Source: Thalassomonas haliotis (GTDB lineage: Bacteria; Pseudomonadota; Gammaproteobacteria; Enterobacterales; Alteromonadaceae). Taken from it: 64,000 bases of DNA. The notes beneath the pieces were generated by a model that was not told the origin of the DNA, made no database searches, and was given only the letters and a program-made list of their open reading frames with translations. A program made the translations under genes and the position numbers. This document shows, in pieces, positions 25,899-34,567 of this stretch (position 1 is the stretch's first letter; the number at the start of each line of letters is the position of its first letter). The DNA is taken from assembly GCF_028657945.1 (NCBI RefSeq), contig NZ_CP059693.1:5890001-5954000 (forward strand), given 5' to 3'.

Positions 25899-28741
25899 GA
25901 AATCGCCCCCTTAATTTTTTGTGCTGTCATCGGAAGGTCGTAAAAACGAACTGAAGTAGCCTGGTATACCGCTTCCACCAGGGCAGGTACGATAGAAATC
26001 ATCACCACCTCCCCTATGCCCTTACTGGGATCGCTATCGGAAAGCGGCGGTAATATGGTGTGTTTCTGATTCCATACCCCCACCTGCCTGGCCATAGGCA
26101 CCTTGTAGCGGTTCAGGTTCCAGGTGCCGTTACCGGCACCGTCTTCGAATGGCGGGATTTCTTCATACAAGGCATGGCCGACTCCCATGGCAAGCCCCCC
26201 TTGTATTTGCCCTTCCACCAGCTCCTGCACTATCACTTTGCCGGTTTCAAGCCAGGTATGGGAATTGAGAATTTCCACTTCACCATTGCCTTCATTGACG
26301 GCAATTTCCACCATGGCAGCACATGGTGCATAGTAAGTCACCATGGCATTGTTTAACGCGGTTTTCGGGTAGTTCACCCGGGTACGGTCTAACAAGTGAT
26401 AGCCTTTTGAGTTCATGGCAGCTTTTTGTTGCTCGCTGGCCCCCTCGCCGTATTGCACTGCCAGGCCGTCAATTTCCAGCTCCACCTCTTGCCCCAGTAT
26501 TTCAAAGCTGGCGTTGCTCCAGGCCCAACGGTTAAAGGCATGTACCATAACACCTGTCACCAGGCCCATCTCATGGACACGCTTTGCCAGCACTTCCAGG
26601 GATAACGGCGGATAACCCTGCGCCGTCAGCTTACCGTCAACCCAATGGGCATCGTCGGCATCATTAAAGTTATCCGGCGCCATGGCACCGTTGAAATATT
26701 TTTCACTCCAGATGGCAACCGCCGCCGGCCAGATACCGTGACGGAAAATCACTTCGGCTGCCGCCTTAGTGGTATGGGTCTGATAATAAGACGACATCGA
26801 AGCTGCCGAAGCCATACCGATCACCGGGGTCCAGCGGGGATTTTTTTCCATTTCATCCTGCTGCTGCTGGTTGATAAAATAAGGGTTATGGGTCTGGATT
26901 TGCTGCATTGCCTGCCAGACATCCACTGCCGCTACAGTGACCTTATCGGCGATAATGCCAAGCTTATCTTTAACCACCACAGCCTGCGAACTTTGCGTGC
27001 CTGTGCCCATTTCCATAAAGCAGATGTCTACTTCAATTTTGCCGGACTTGCTCAGGCGCACCGCCGAACTCGGCGCTGCCGCGCCGGTGCCGTAATCTTT
27101 AGTGGTGATACCAAAACCGACACCATATTTCTTCCCGGGGTTGGCGGCTTCATAGGCCGCTTTTTTCACGCCGCGCTCCAGCCATAGAGGGTGTTGCTGT
27201 GCCATATCCAAGATTTCCCGGTAACGCAGGGCGCCATTGGGGATAGCTCCCTGGGTATTGCGCTGCCCGGACTCCATGACATTGGCCCTGCGTAAATCTA
27301 TGGCATCCACCTTAAGCTCACCGGCCATTTCATTGATCATCGACTCCATCGCCGACATCGACTGCAAGGTACCGAAGCCGCGCATAGAGCCGCTGTCGGG
27401 GTTGCGCGAAGCATATGCCGTCGCCTTAATATCATTGCGCGGAATATAATAGATGCTTTGCAGCGCCGTTGCCCCCACCATAGTCACGGGGCCGGTAAAG
27501 TTGACCCGGCCGCCGCCGTCAACCGTCATATCTGCGGTCAGGGCTTTTATTTTCAGGGTCTTTTTGTCCACCGCCAAACGGTTTTTCATAGTAAAAGGAT
27601 GGCGCTTTAATCCCGACTGGAACTGCTCAAACCTGTCATTGGCCAGGCGCATGGGTTTGCCGGCATACATGGCCGCCACCAGGCCGTAATAGGGGAAAAT
27701 GGAATGATCTTTAGCGCCGAAGCCGCCGCCGATAAAGGGAGAGTGCACCACCAGGTTTTTCACTTTGCCCGCCAGCGGTCCGTGGCTGAGCATATGCACC
27801 GCCTGCTCCTGGTAATCCTGCGGCGATTGCGAGGTGATCACTGTATGGAAAGTGCCTTCTTTTTCATCAAACCAGCCGTTAAAGGCTTCAGGTTCCATCA
27901 TCATAGGATCAACAATCTGGGTACGGTATTCCCGCTCCAGCAAGTGCCAGTCTTCATTGCCCCGGGTGAGATCGTCATTGATGCGACCGGCGTAATACAT
28001 GCCCCGCTCAGACACATTACCCTGCTGATCCAGGCTTGTCGGCCATTGCGGCCGGTGGGCTTTATAGTTGGGGAAAAAGATCCCGTCCTGCAACGGGCTG
28101 TATCTATCCTCTCCCGACGGACCATTTTCGCCTTCTTCGCGGATAATACGCCAGCTGGTGTAGGGGTCTTTGCTGTCGGAAACAAACGCGGTTTTTTCAC
28201 CGTAGCGGATCACTTTTTTATTAAACTGCAGCAGGTTTTTCGCCTGCTTAAAAGCGGCAAAATCATTAAACAGTAAAATCGCCACCGCATGCCCAAGGTA
28301 ATGGGCGGTTTGCCCCTGAGGCAATAACATATCGCTGCCGAAAAATGGCGGCAGGCTCACGCCGTCACGGGCAAGCTCTTTGGCGGTGATCACCTGAGTT
28401 GGCCTTGCCTGCACCGGCAAGCTGCTCAGGTCAAAGCCATTATAAACATAACCGGCATCGTCCAGGCGTAAAATATAGGCATAACCCTGTTGATCCGGCC
28501 AGCCCGCCATATCCAGGGCGCGGTAATCCCGGCCATAGATCTTTTCACCGGTCACTTTGGCAATCCCGTCCATACGGAATTTAAGTTTATTGTCGCCTTT
28601 AAATTGCGCCGTTAGCGCTTCGGATAAACCGGCCGCCTGGCTATTGCCCACTTTCCAGAGCAATGGTGCTGAATAAACGGCGATGCCACTGATGACGCAA
28701 CGCTTGATAAACGTTCGCCGGGAAGAACTAAAAGAATTCAT
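25895..28741 (-). CDS. Molybdopterin-binding subunit, xanthine dehydrogenase family (IorB-like), Tat-exported
   Basis: 948 aa. A Tat signal 'SSRRTFIKR' lies at residues 6-14, so the enzyme is folded with cofactor and exported to the periplasm. Moco-binding regions include 'SPFIGGGFGAKDHS', 'NPDSGSMRGFGTLQSM', 'MGTGTQSSQAV' and near the end 'DPSKGIGEVVMISIVPALVEA' (the Glu of GxGE is the likely base). The order of domains is that of the isoquinoline 1-oxidoreductase beta type rather than cytosolic XdhB. The substrate is unknown: aldehydes or N-heterocycles are both possible. No XdhC-type maturation gene is nearby. Confidence 0.92.
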   Translation of the reverse strand: MNSFSSSRRTFIKRCVISGIAVYSAPLLWKVGNSQAAGLSEALTAQFKGDNKLKFRMDGIAKVTGEKIYGRDYRALDMAGWPDQQGYAYILRLDDAGYVYNGFDLSSLPVQARPTQVITAKELARDGVSLPPFFGSDMLLPQGQTAHYLGHAVAILLFNDFAAFKQAKNLLQFNKKVIRYGEKTAFVSDSKDPYTSWRIIREEGENGPSGEDRYSPLQDGIFFPNYKAHRPQWPTSLDQQGNVSERGMYYAGRINDDLTRGNEDWHLLEREYRTQIVDPMMMEPEAFNGWFDEKEGTFHTVITSQSPQDYQEQAVHMLSHGPLAGKVKNLVVHSPFIGGGFGAKDHSIFPYYGLVAAMYAGKPMRLANDRFEQFQSGLKRHPFTMKNRLAVDKKTLKIKALTADMTVDGGGRVNFTGPVTMVGATALQSIYYIPRNDIKATAYASRNPDSGSMRGFGTLQSMSAMESMINEMAGELKVDAIDLRRANVMESGQRNTQGAIPNGALRYREILDMAQQHPLWLERGVKKAAYEAANPGKKYGVGFGITTKDYGTGAAAPSSAVRLSKSGKIEVDICFMEMGTGTQSSQAVVVKDKLGIIADKVTVAAVDVWQAMQQIQTHNPYFINQQQQDEMEKNPRWTPVIGMASAASMSSYYQTHTTKAAAEVIFRHGIWPAAVAIWSEKYFNGAMAPDNFNDADDAHWVDGKLTAQGYPPLSLEVLAKRVHEMGLVTGVMVHAFNRWAWSNASFEILGQEVELEIDGLAVQYGEGASEQQKAAMNSKGYHLLDRTRVNYPKTALNNAMVTYYAPCAAMVEIAVNEGNGEVEILNSHTWLETGKVIVQELVEGQIQGGLAMGVGHALYEEIPPFEDGAGNGTWNLNRYKVPMARQVGVWNQKHTILPPLSDSDPSKGIGEVVMISIVPALVEAVYQATSVRFYDLPMTAQKIKGAIS

Positions 28742-29040
28742 TGCTTACCTCGGTAATACTCAATCTGAATTTCAGCGCACCATAATGCAGCCGCATGATT
28801 TTTCAGGATACTTCATACGAGTCCATTTGATGTATTTGGTTTTAGTTGTTGTAATGACGCTTAGAAATAAGTGCCTTAGCAGTGCAGGGATACCACAGAA
28901 CCAGCCCCCCGACAGGCAATTCTATCTTTATCATTTCGAAAAAGAAACAAGTTCCTGACACTTGTGACGAAAAATTCATTCAACTGCCGCTACCAGCTTT
29001 AAGTTTAGTAAAAATAGGGAAAATATCACGGATAAGGCTA
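28742..29040. other. Upstream region of the molybdenum hydroxylase operon
   Basis: About 300 bp with no convincing gene. It must hold the minus-strand promoter of the operon, but no clear -35/-10 pair or sigma-54 element stands out. Confidence 0.4.
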
Positions 29041-29200
29041 AGGTCTGTTGATCTTTGAAGGAGATAAAAATTTTTGAGCGGCTTTTGCCTGTATCAAGGC
29101 AGAAAAGTGGGCGTGTAGTTGTTCTACATGACATTTTTATAACACCGACAGAGACAAAAACAGCCAAAAAGACCATTTTCGGCCAAAGCGCAACAGCCCC
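29041..29200. mobile_element. MITE-like 160-bp imperfect palindrome
   Basis: The two ends are inverted copies: AGGTCTGTTG...CTTTG at the left and, in reverse complement from 29200, GGGGCTGTTG...CTTTG. Inner arms (TTTTTGAGCGGCTTTTGCCT against TTTTTGGCTGTTTTTGTCTC) also pair roughly. The exact centre (29114-29128) is the hairpin TGTAG-TTGTT-CTACA. No transposase is encoded. The layout is that of a small non-autonomous element in which internal arms also pair. Confidence 0.55.
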
Positions 29201-29243
29201 GGACTCACGCTTATATAACACAGCTAAATCTCCCCCCGGAACA

Positions 29244-29363
29244 AGCATTATCGAAATCGCCGGCAAATTGGGCTTTGCCGATCAAAGCCATTTTCACCGC
29301 CACTTCCAAAAGCGTATCGCCCTGCCCCCGAAACAATACCAAAAGCTGTTCAACCCCGTTTAA
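29244..29363 (+). pseudogene. AraC-family regulator remnant (C-terminal helix-turn-helix only)
   Basis: The frame encodes 'SIIEIAGKLGFADQSHFHRHF' and 'PPKQYQKLF', spread over about 39 codons. This is the second helix-turn-helix and closing helix of an AraC/XylS regulator ('IAxxxGFxDQSHFxRxF...P..Y'). The N-terminal 200 or more residues are missing, and the MITE-like palindrome ends 43 bp upstream. It was probably the regulator of the divergent molybdenum hydroxylase operon (inference). Confidence 0.7.
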
Positions 29364-29369
29364 CTCAAT

Positions 29370-31244
29370 TTAACGCAATTGCTCGATCAAAATTTTAAAC
29401 AGGCTGACAGCGCGCTGGCATTGCATCTGCTGGGCAAGCTGGTAACCCGGTCTGAGGTAATGCAGGGAATTTTCCCGGGTATGGGCGGATAAATTGATCA
29501 AACCGTTTTCCAGCTCGTTTTTCCCCAGGGCATAATAACACCGGAACAACCAGCATAACTGGTTATTAAGCTCGAAATGGCTTTTCGCGGTTAATAAACA
29601 TTCCCGGGCGGTAAAATGCTTGCCTTTAAGCAGATAATATCGGCCATAGATATATAAGCGCAGTGCCTGGTGATATTCTTCTCCCGCCGACTGCATATGG
29701 TATTCAAAGGCGGTTTTACGGTTTTCCGTGAGCTCTTCGCTGATATCGTAGCATTTCTCTATGATCAGCATCGCCTTATACAAAAGCCCCAAAGTTTTCT
29801 CTTCGGCATTATCCGCCGGTAGACTTTCCAGCGAGCTGTTAAAGAACATACCCGCCTCCTCGAAATTCCCCTGAACCATCGCCAGGTAACCCAGCTTACG
29901 CCTTAGTTTCGACTCATCTTTACGGCAATTTAAATTCATACAAATCTGCAAGCCGGTGCGGTAATTCTGCTCCGCCAGCTGAAAATCCCCGGTAATAAAA
30001 TAACTGTTGCCTAAACTGCGCAGCGCCTGGGCTTTACTGAGGTTATTAGGATATCTTTCTATCGCTTTGCTGTAATATTGCCGGGCCAAGGTATGGTGAT
30101 TGGCGGCTAATTTCAGGTTGCCCCGGCTATAATCGACATGGCCCAGCCCGGAGCTTACCCCCATTTTTTTATAAAGCTTATAAGCCTTTTCCAGTGCCTC
30201 TTCCGCATCATCGAGTTTCATGGTCTGGACCAGCGACTGGCCCAACAGCAAATAGGCATTGGCCTGTTCAAATTTACTTTCAATAAAGGTAAAAAAGACA
30301 TTCGCCGTTTGCAGCTCCCCTAAGGCGGTCGCGATTTTATGCCGGTCTAAGTCCAACAGGGCATAATTAAAAATAGTGCTGGCCAAACCGCGTAAATTGC
30401 TGTCGTTTTTGAAAATATCATAGGCCTGATCAAACTCATACTGGGCCCTTTCCGTTAACCCCTGGGCCAGGTATATGCCCCCTATGCCCAAACGAACCTG
30501 GGCCTGACCAAATGAATCTTTTGCTTCGACATACTCGCCGTAGGCCTGGTTATAATAGGACAAGGCATCCTGAAGATGTCCGGCCACATAGGAAATACGC
30601 GCCAGCCCTTTATAAGTCCCGGCAACCCCCAGGCGCTCGTCCAGTTGTTCAAAAACCTGCCTTGCCTGGTTAAATTCCTGTAAGGCGGCGGCGTCATCCC
30701 CCTGGACATGATGGATAAAAGCCGAAGCCGAGGTGGCGGAAGCATGGCAAATTTTACTTTTCTCATCCGTTCCCGGGGTCAATTCCCGGGAATGGCGGTA
30801 ATGCTCCAGCGCATGGCTGAACTCCCCCCGGTTCTGGCAATCATGGCCGGCATCCAGATAAGCCTGGGCACACACCAGCTTGTCATCATGTTCATGCTCA
30901 AAGACAACCGCCGCTTCATCCAGGTAAACTTCAACTTTATCTATCACTTTTTGATACATGCTCTTGGCTTCGGTAAACTGCCCCTTTAACCTGAAGCCCC
31001 TGGCCTGGTTGAGCACAGAGCAAACCTCTTTATTAAATATCGACTCCTGCTGTTTCGCCGGCAATAACCTCTGTATATGAAGCCATAACCACTTGAATAG
31101 CGGCCCGCCCAGGCTTTTTATCCCGGACAGAATAGGTTTTTGGTTCAATAAAATTATCACAAGGGCAACAGCCAGTAAGATTAAGGTGATCTCTGTGGTA
31201 TTAAGCAGGAATACGGTCTGAAAAAGGTTCGCAAATAAGTCCAT
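29370..31244 (-). CDS. Membrane-anchored TPR-repeat protein
   Basis: I take the ATG at 31244 (MDLFANLFQTVFL) as the start, giving 624 aa. An upstream frame to 31382 would run into the nirB control region. A transmembrane segment lies at about residues 16-36 ('EITLILLAVALVIILL'). From about residue 70 the protein is a chain of tetratricopeptide repeats, recognisable by A-x3-Y and 'G-x2-L-A-x2-Y/H' helices such as 'GEFSHALEHYRHSRELTPG' and 'GDFQLAEQNYRTGL'. There is no catalytic domain. Divergent position beside nirB is suggestive, but no function can be assigned. Confidence 0.75.
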   Translation of the reverse strand: MDLFANLFQTVFLLNTTEITLILLAVALVIILLNQKPILSGIKSLGGPLFKWLWLHIQRLLPAKQQESIFNKEVCSVLNQARGFRLKGQFTEAKSMYQKVIDKVEVYLDEAAVVFEHEHDDKLVCAQAYLDAGHDCQNRGEFSHALEHYRHSRELTPGTDEKSKICHASATSASAFIHHVQGDDAAALQEFNQARQVFEQLDERLGVAGTYKGLARISYVAGHLQDALSYYNQAYGEYVEAKDSFGQAQVRLGIGGIYLAQGLTERAQYEFDQAYDIFKNDSNLRGLASTIFNYALLDLDRHKIATALGELQTANVFFTFIESKFEQANAYLLLGQSLVQTMKLDDAEEALEKAYKLYKKMGVSSGLGHVDYSRGNLKLAANHHTLARQYYSKAIERYPNNLSKAQALRSLGNSYFITGDFQLAEQNYRTGLQICMNLNCRKDESKLRRKLGYLAMVQGNFEEAGMFFNSSLESLPADNAEEKTLGLLYKAMLIIEKCYDISEELTENRKTAFEYHMQSAGEEYHQALRLYIYGRYYLLKGKHFTARECLLTAKSHFELNNQLCWLFRCYYALGKNELENGLINLSAHTRENSLHYLRPGYQLAQQMQCQRAVSLFKILIEQLR

Positions 31245-31342
31245 GTTACCCGTCCCTAGGTTTGCTCGTGTTATTAAATGTAGAAGACCCTTGCCATAAA
31301 TCAATAACAAAATCCCAAGCCTTAATAAATTTGCCTGAATAT

Positions 31343-31359
31343 TGCACTTCCCTAGTGCA
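31343..31359 (+). promoter_or_regulatory. Putative NtrC binding site upstream of nirB
   Basis: TGCACTTCCCTAGTGCA is a perfect TGCAC-N7-GTGCA dyad, 102 bp upstream of the sigma-54 element. A half site GGTGCA follows at 31376-31381. Confidence 0.75.
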
Positions 31360-31444
31360 GCCCTTTGTTCACTGAGGTGCAAACCGTCAATTCAAAAACA
31401 AAAAAAACACCATAACAAGCTGATATTAAACAAATTAAACTCTA

Positions 31445-31460
31445 TGGCATCTTGTTTGCT
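31445..31460 (+). promoter_or_regulatory. Sigma-54 promoter (-24/-12) of the nirB operon
   Basis: TGGCATCTTGTTTGCT matches TGGCAY-N5-TTGCW with correct 10-nt spacing between GG and GC. The predicted start is near 31472, leaving a leader of about 90 nt before the nirB ATG at 31565. Confidence 0.82.
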
Positions 31461-31564
31461 CTTTCTTAGGCAGAAAAAACAGTATTTCATTTATAAAGCC
31501 GTGAGTGCTTTATCTGATGCGCGAAATGCTAGCCGCATAGTATATAGACAGAGGGTTGTTCCAA

Positions 31565-34159
31565 ATGAACACAAGTGTAGTCACTTCCGAAAAACAAAGC
31601 TCAACAAAGCAGAAAATTGTCGTGATAGGTAATGGCATGGTGGGGCATCACTTTGTTGAACAACTCTGTCTCTCTGCCGGGGCGCAAGACTACGATATTA
31701 CCGTGTTGTCGGCGGAATCCCGACTCGCCTACGACCGGGTACATTTATCCAGCTACTTTTCCGGTAAAAGCGCAGCAGAGCTCGCACTCACCACCCCGGA
31801 GCATTACCACAAACTCGGGGTGAAGTTTGAACTTGACGCCAAAGTGGTTTCATTAAATAAAAACGACAAAACCGTCACCACAGCAGGAAATAAAAGCTTT
31901 TCCTATGACAAACTGGTTTTGGCCACCGGCTCTTATCCCTTTGTGCCGCCAATCGAGGGCAATGACAGGCAGCACTGCCTGGTTTACCGTACCATAGAAG
32001 ATTTAGCCGCCATCGAACACTCTGCCCGCCAGGGCAAAGTCGGCGTTGTCGTCGGCGGCGGCCTGCTCGGGCTGGAAGCGGCGAATGCCATCAAACAGCT
32101 GGGCCTGGAAACCCATGTGGTGGAATTTGCCCCACAATTAATGGGGGTGCAGTTAGACAAGTCCGGCGGACAACTGCTCAGATCTATGATTGAAGATCTC
32201 GGGGTACAGGTACATACAGAAAAAGCCACCAAGATCATTACCGACGGCCAGGATTGCAATCACAAAATGGAGTTTGCCGACGGCACTCACCTGGAAACCG
32301 ATTTAATTCTCTTTTCCGCCGGCATCCGCCCCTACGATAACCTGGCCAGGGAGTTTGATTTAGCCCTGGGTGAACGCGGCGGCATAGTAGTGGATAACCA
32401 TTGCCAAACCTCGGACCAAGACATTTACGCCATCGGGGAATGCGCCCTGTGGAATAACTTTATTTTTGGCCTGGTTGCCCCGGGATACCAGATGGCCAAA
32501 GTTGCCGCCGCCCACATCAAGGGCGAAGACAAACAGTTTACCGGCGCAGACATGAGCACTAAATTAAAACTGATGGGGGTCGATGTCGGCTCTATCGGCG
32601 ATGCCCATGGCAAAACCCCTCAGGCCAGATGTTATACCTATGAAAACCAGGTCGCGCAAACCTACAAAAAAATCGTCGTCAGCCCCGACGGCAAACACCT
32701 GCTCGGCGCCGTACTGGTGGGGGATACCGAAGATTATGATAGCTTATTGCAATATGCCCTCAACGGCATCGAATTGCCCGAGATGCCGGAAAGCCTGATC
32801 TTGCCGAGCCTGCTGGGGGAAAAACCCGCACTGGGCGCCGAGAGTTTACCCGACAGCGCCACCATCTGCTCCTGCCACAATGTCACTAAGGGCGATATCA
32901 TCACTGCCATTGACGAGGGCAATACCGAGCTTAAGCAGCTCACCGCCTGTACCAAGGCCAGCACCGGCTGCGGCGGCTGCAGCGCCTTACTGAAAAATGT
33001 CTTTGAAACCGAGCTCGGCAAACGCGGCGTGGAAGTGAAAAAAGATCTCTGCCAGCATTTTGCCTATAACCGCACCGAGCTATTCCATATTATTAAAGCC
33101 GAGCAGATCAAAACCTTTGAACAACTGATCAGTAAACATGGTAGCGGGCTTGGCTGTGAAATCTGCAAACCTACGGTGGCCTCTATCCTGGCATCCGCCT
33201 GGAATGACTATATCCTGGAGGACGCCCATATACCGCTACAGGATACCAATGATATCTACCTCGGCAATATGCAAAAGGACGGTACTTATTCCGTTGTGCC
33301 CAGGATCCCCGGCGGGGAAATCACCCCGGACAAGCTGATTGTCATCGGCGAAGTCGCCAAAGAGTACAATTTATATACCAAGATCACCGGTGGCCAGCGC
33401 ATCGATTTATTCGGCGCCCGGCTTGAGCAACTGCCGGAGATTTGGAAACGCCTGATCGATGCAGGCATGGAAACCGGTCACGCCTACGGCAAATCCCTGC
33501 GCACGGTCAAATCCTGTGTCGGCGATACCTGGTGCCGTTACGGAGTCCAGGACAGCATGTCGATGGCGATTTTTCTTGAAGAAAGATACAAGGGCCTGCG
33601 TTCCCCCCACAAATTGAAATTTGCCGTTTCCGGCTGTACCCGGGAATGCGCCGAGGCACAAAGCAAGGATATCGGGGTGATCGCCACCGAACACGGCTGG
33701 AACCTTTATGTCAGCGGCAATGGCGGCATGAAACCCCGCCATGCCGATCTCTTTGCCACGGATTTGGACGATAAAACCTTAGTGCAATATATCGACCGCT
33801 ACCTGATGTTCTATATCCGTATGGCAGACAGGCTGCAGCGTACCTCGGTCTGGCTGGAAAACCTCGAAGGAGGCCTGGAATACGCCAAATCTGTAGTTAT
33901 CGACAACCACTTAGGTATCAATGATGAACTCGAAGCACAGATGCAGGCCATAGTCGCCAGCTACCAATGCGAATGGAAAACCACCATAGAAAATCCGGAA
34001 AAAGTGAAACGTTTCCGTCAATTTGTCAACTCAGGCAAAAGCGACAGCAATGTCCAGTTTGTTACCGAGCGGGCGCAGATCAGGCCGGCCCGTGAGGAAG
34101 AAAAACACCCGGGAGAGCGTATCCCGACCATAGATATCACAGAAAACAGGCCTGTATAA
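31565..34159 (+). CDS. nirB: Assimilatory nitrite reductase large subunit
   Basis: 864 aa from the ATG at 31565, which has GAGGG 9 nt before it. It reduces nitrite to ammonia with NAD(P)H. Domains in order: FAD/NAD-binding reductase ('IVVIGNGMVGHHF', 'GVVVGGGLLGLEAANAI', 'IYAIGECALWN'), BFD-like [2Fe-2S] ('CSCHNVTKGDI', 'STGCGGCSALL') followed by a second such region ('GLGCEICKP'), and the siroheme/4Fe-4S domain with 'SCVGDTWCRYG' and 'SGCTRECAEAQSKDIG'. First gene of nirB-nirD-nasA-cobA. Confidence 0.97.
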   Translation: MNTSVVTSEKQSSTKQKIVVIGNGMVGHHFVEQLCLSAGAQDYDITVLSAESRLAYDRVHLSSYFSGKSAAELALTTPEHYHKLGVKFELDAKVVSLNKNDKTVTTAGNKSFSYDKLVLATGSYPFVPPIEGNDRQHCLVYRTIEDLAAIEHSARQGKVGVVVGGGLLGLEAANAIKQLGLETHVVEFAPQLMGVQLDKSGGQLLRSMIEDLGVQVHTEKATKIITDGQDCNHKMEFADGTHLETDLILFSAGIRPYDNLAREFDLALGERGGIVVDNHCQTSDQDIYAIGECALWNNFIFGLVAPGYQMAKVAAAHIKGEDKQFTGADMSTKLKLMGVDVGSIGDAHGKTPQARCYTYENQVAQTYKKIVVSPDGKHLLGAVLVGDTEDYDSLLQYALNGIELPEMPESLILPSLLGEKPALGAESLPDSATICSCHNVTKGDIITAIDEGNTELKQLTACTKASTGCGGCSALLKNVFETELGKRGVEVKKDLCQHFAYNRTELFHIIKAEQIKTFEQLISKHGSGLGCEICKPTVASILASAWNDYILEDAHIPLQDTNDIYLGNMQKDGTYSVVPRIPGGEITPDKLIVIGEVAKEYNLYTKITGGQRIDLFGARLEQLPEIWKRLIDAGMETGHAYGKSLRTVKSCVGDTWCRYGVQDSMSMAIFLEERYKGLRSPHKLKFAVSGCTRECAEAQSKDIGVIATEHGWNLYVSGNGGMKPRHADLFATDLDDKTLVQYIDRYLMFYIRMADRLQRTSVWLENLEGGLEYAKSVVIDNHLGINDELEAQMQAIVASYQCEWKTTIENPEKVKRFRQFVNSGKSDSNVQFVTERAQIRPAREEEKHPGERIPTIDITENRPV

Positions 34160-34171
34160 GAGGAAAAAAAC

Positions 34172-34507
34172 GTGGCTAACAATAAGAACTGGCACACCGT
34201 CTGCCATAAACAAGACTTGATCGCCGACGCCGGGATATGCGCCTTAATCAACCGGGACGAGCAGGTGGCAATATTTTTAATCAATAACGAACAGGTGTAC
34301 TCCATCGCCAACTGGGATCCCATAGGCAGGGCCAATGTGCTCTCCCGCGGCATTACCGGTGACGAACAGGGAGAGATATTTGTTGCCTCCCCCTTATACA
34401 AGCAAAGGTATTCATTAACGAGCGGCCACTGCCTGGATGACGATAGCATCACAGTGCGCCACTACCCCACCCGGATAGAAAACGAGCAGGTACAGATATT
34501 GGCGTAA
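34172..34507 (+). CDS. nirD: Nitrite reductase small subunit
   Basis: 111 aa, starting at GTG 34172 with AGAGGA upstream, 12 bp after nirB. It has the Rieske-like NirD fold ('ALINRDEQVAIFLINNEQVYSIANWDP' in pieces, 'GDEQGEIFVASPLYKQRYSL'). The cluster-binding cysteines of true Rieske proteins are absent, as is normal for NirD. It forms the NirBD complex. Confidence 0.95.
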   Translation: MANNKNWHTVCHKQDLIADAGICALINRDEQVAIFLINNEQVYSIANWDPIGRANVLSRGITGDEQGEIFVASPLYKQRYSLTSGHCLDDDSITVRHYPTRIENEQVQILA

Positions 34508-34567
34508 CAGGATTAACGTTAGATTAATCACAAGGCATTTCACCCGTTATCAGCAGTAGAGGTTAAG

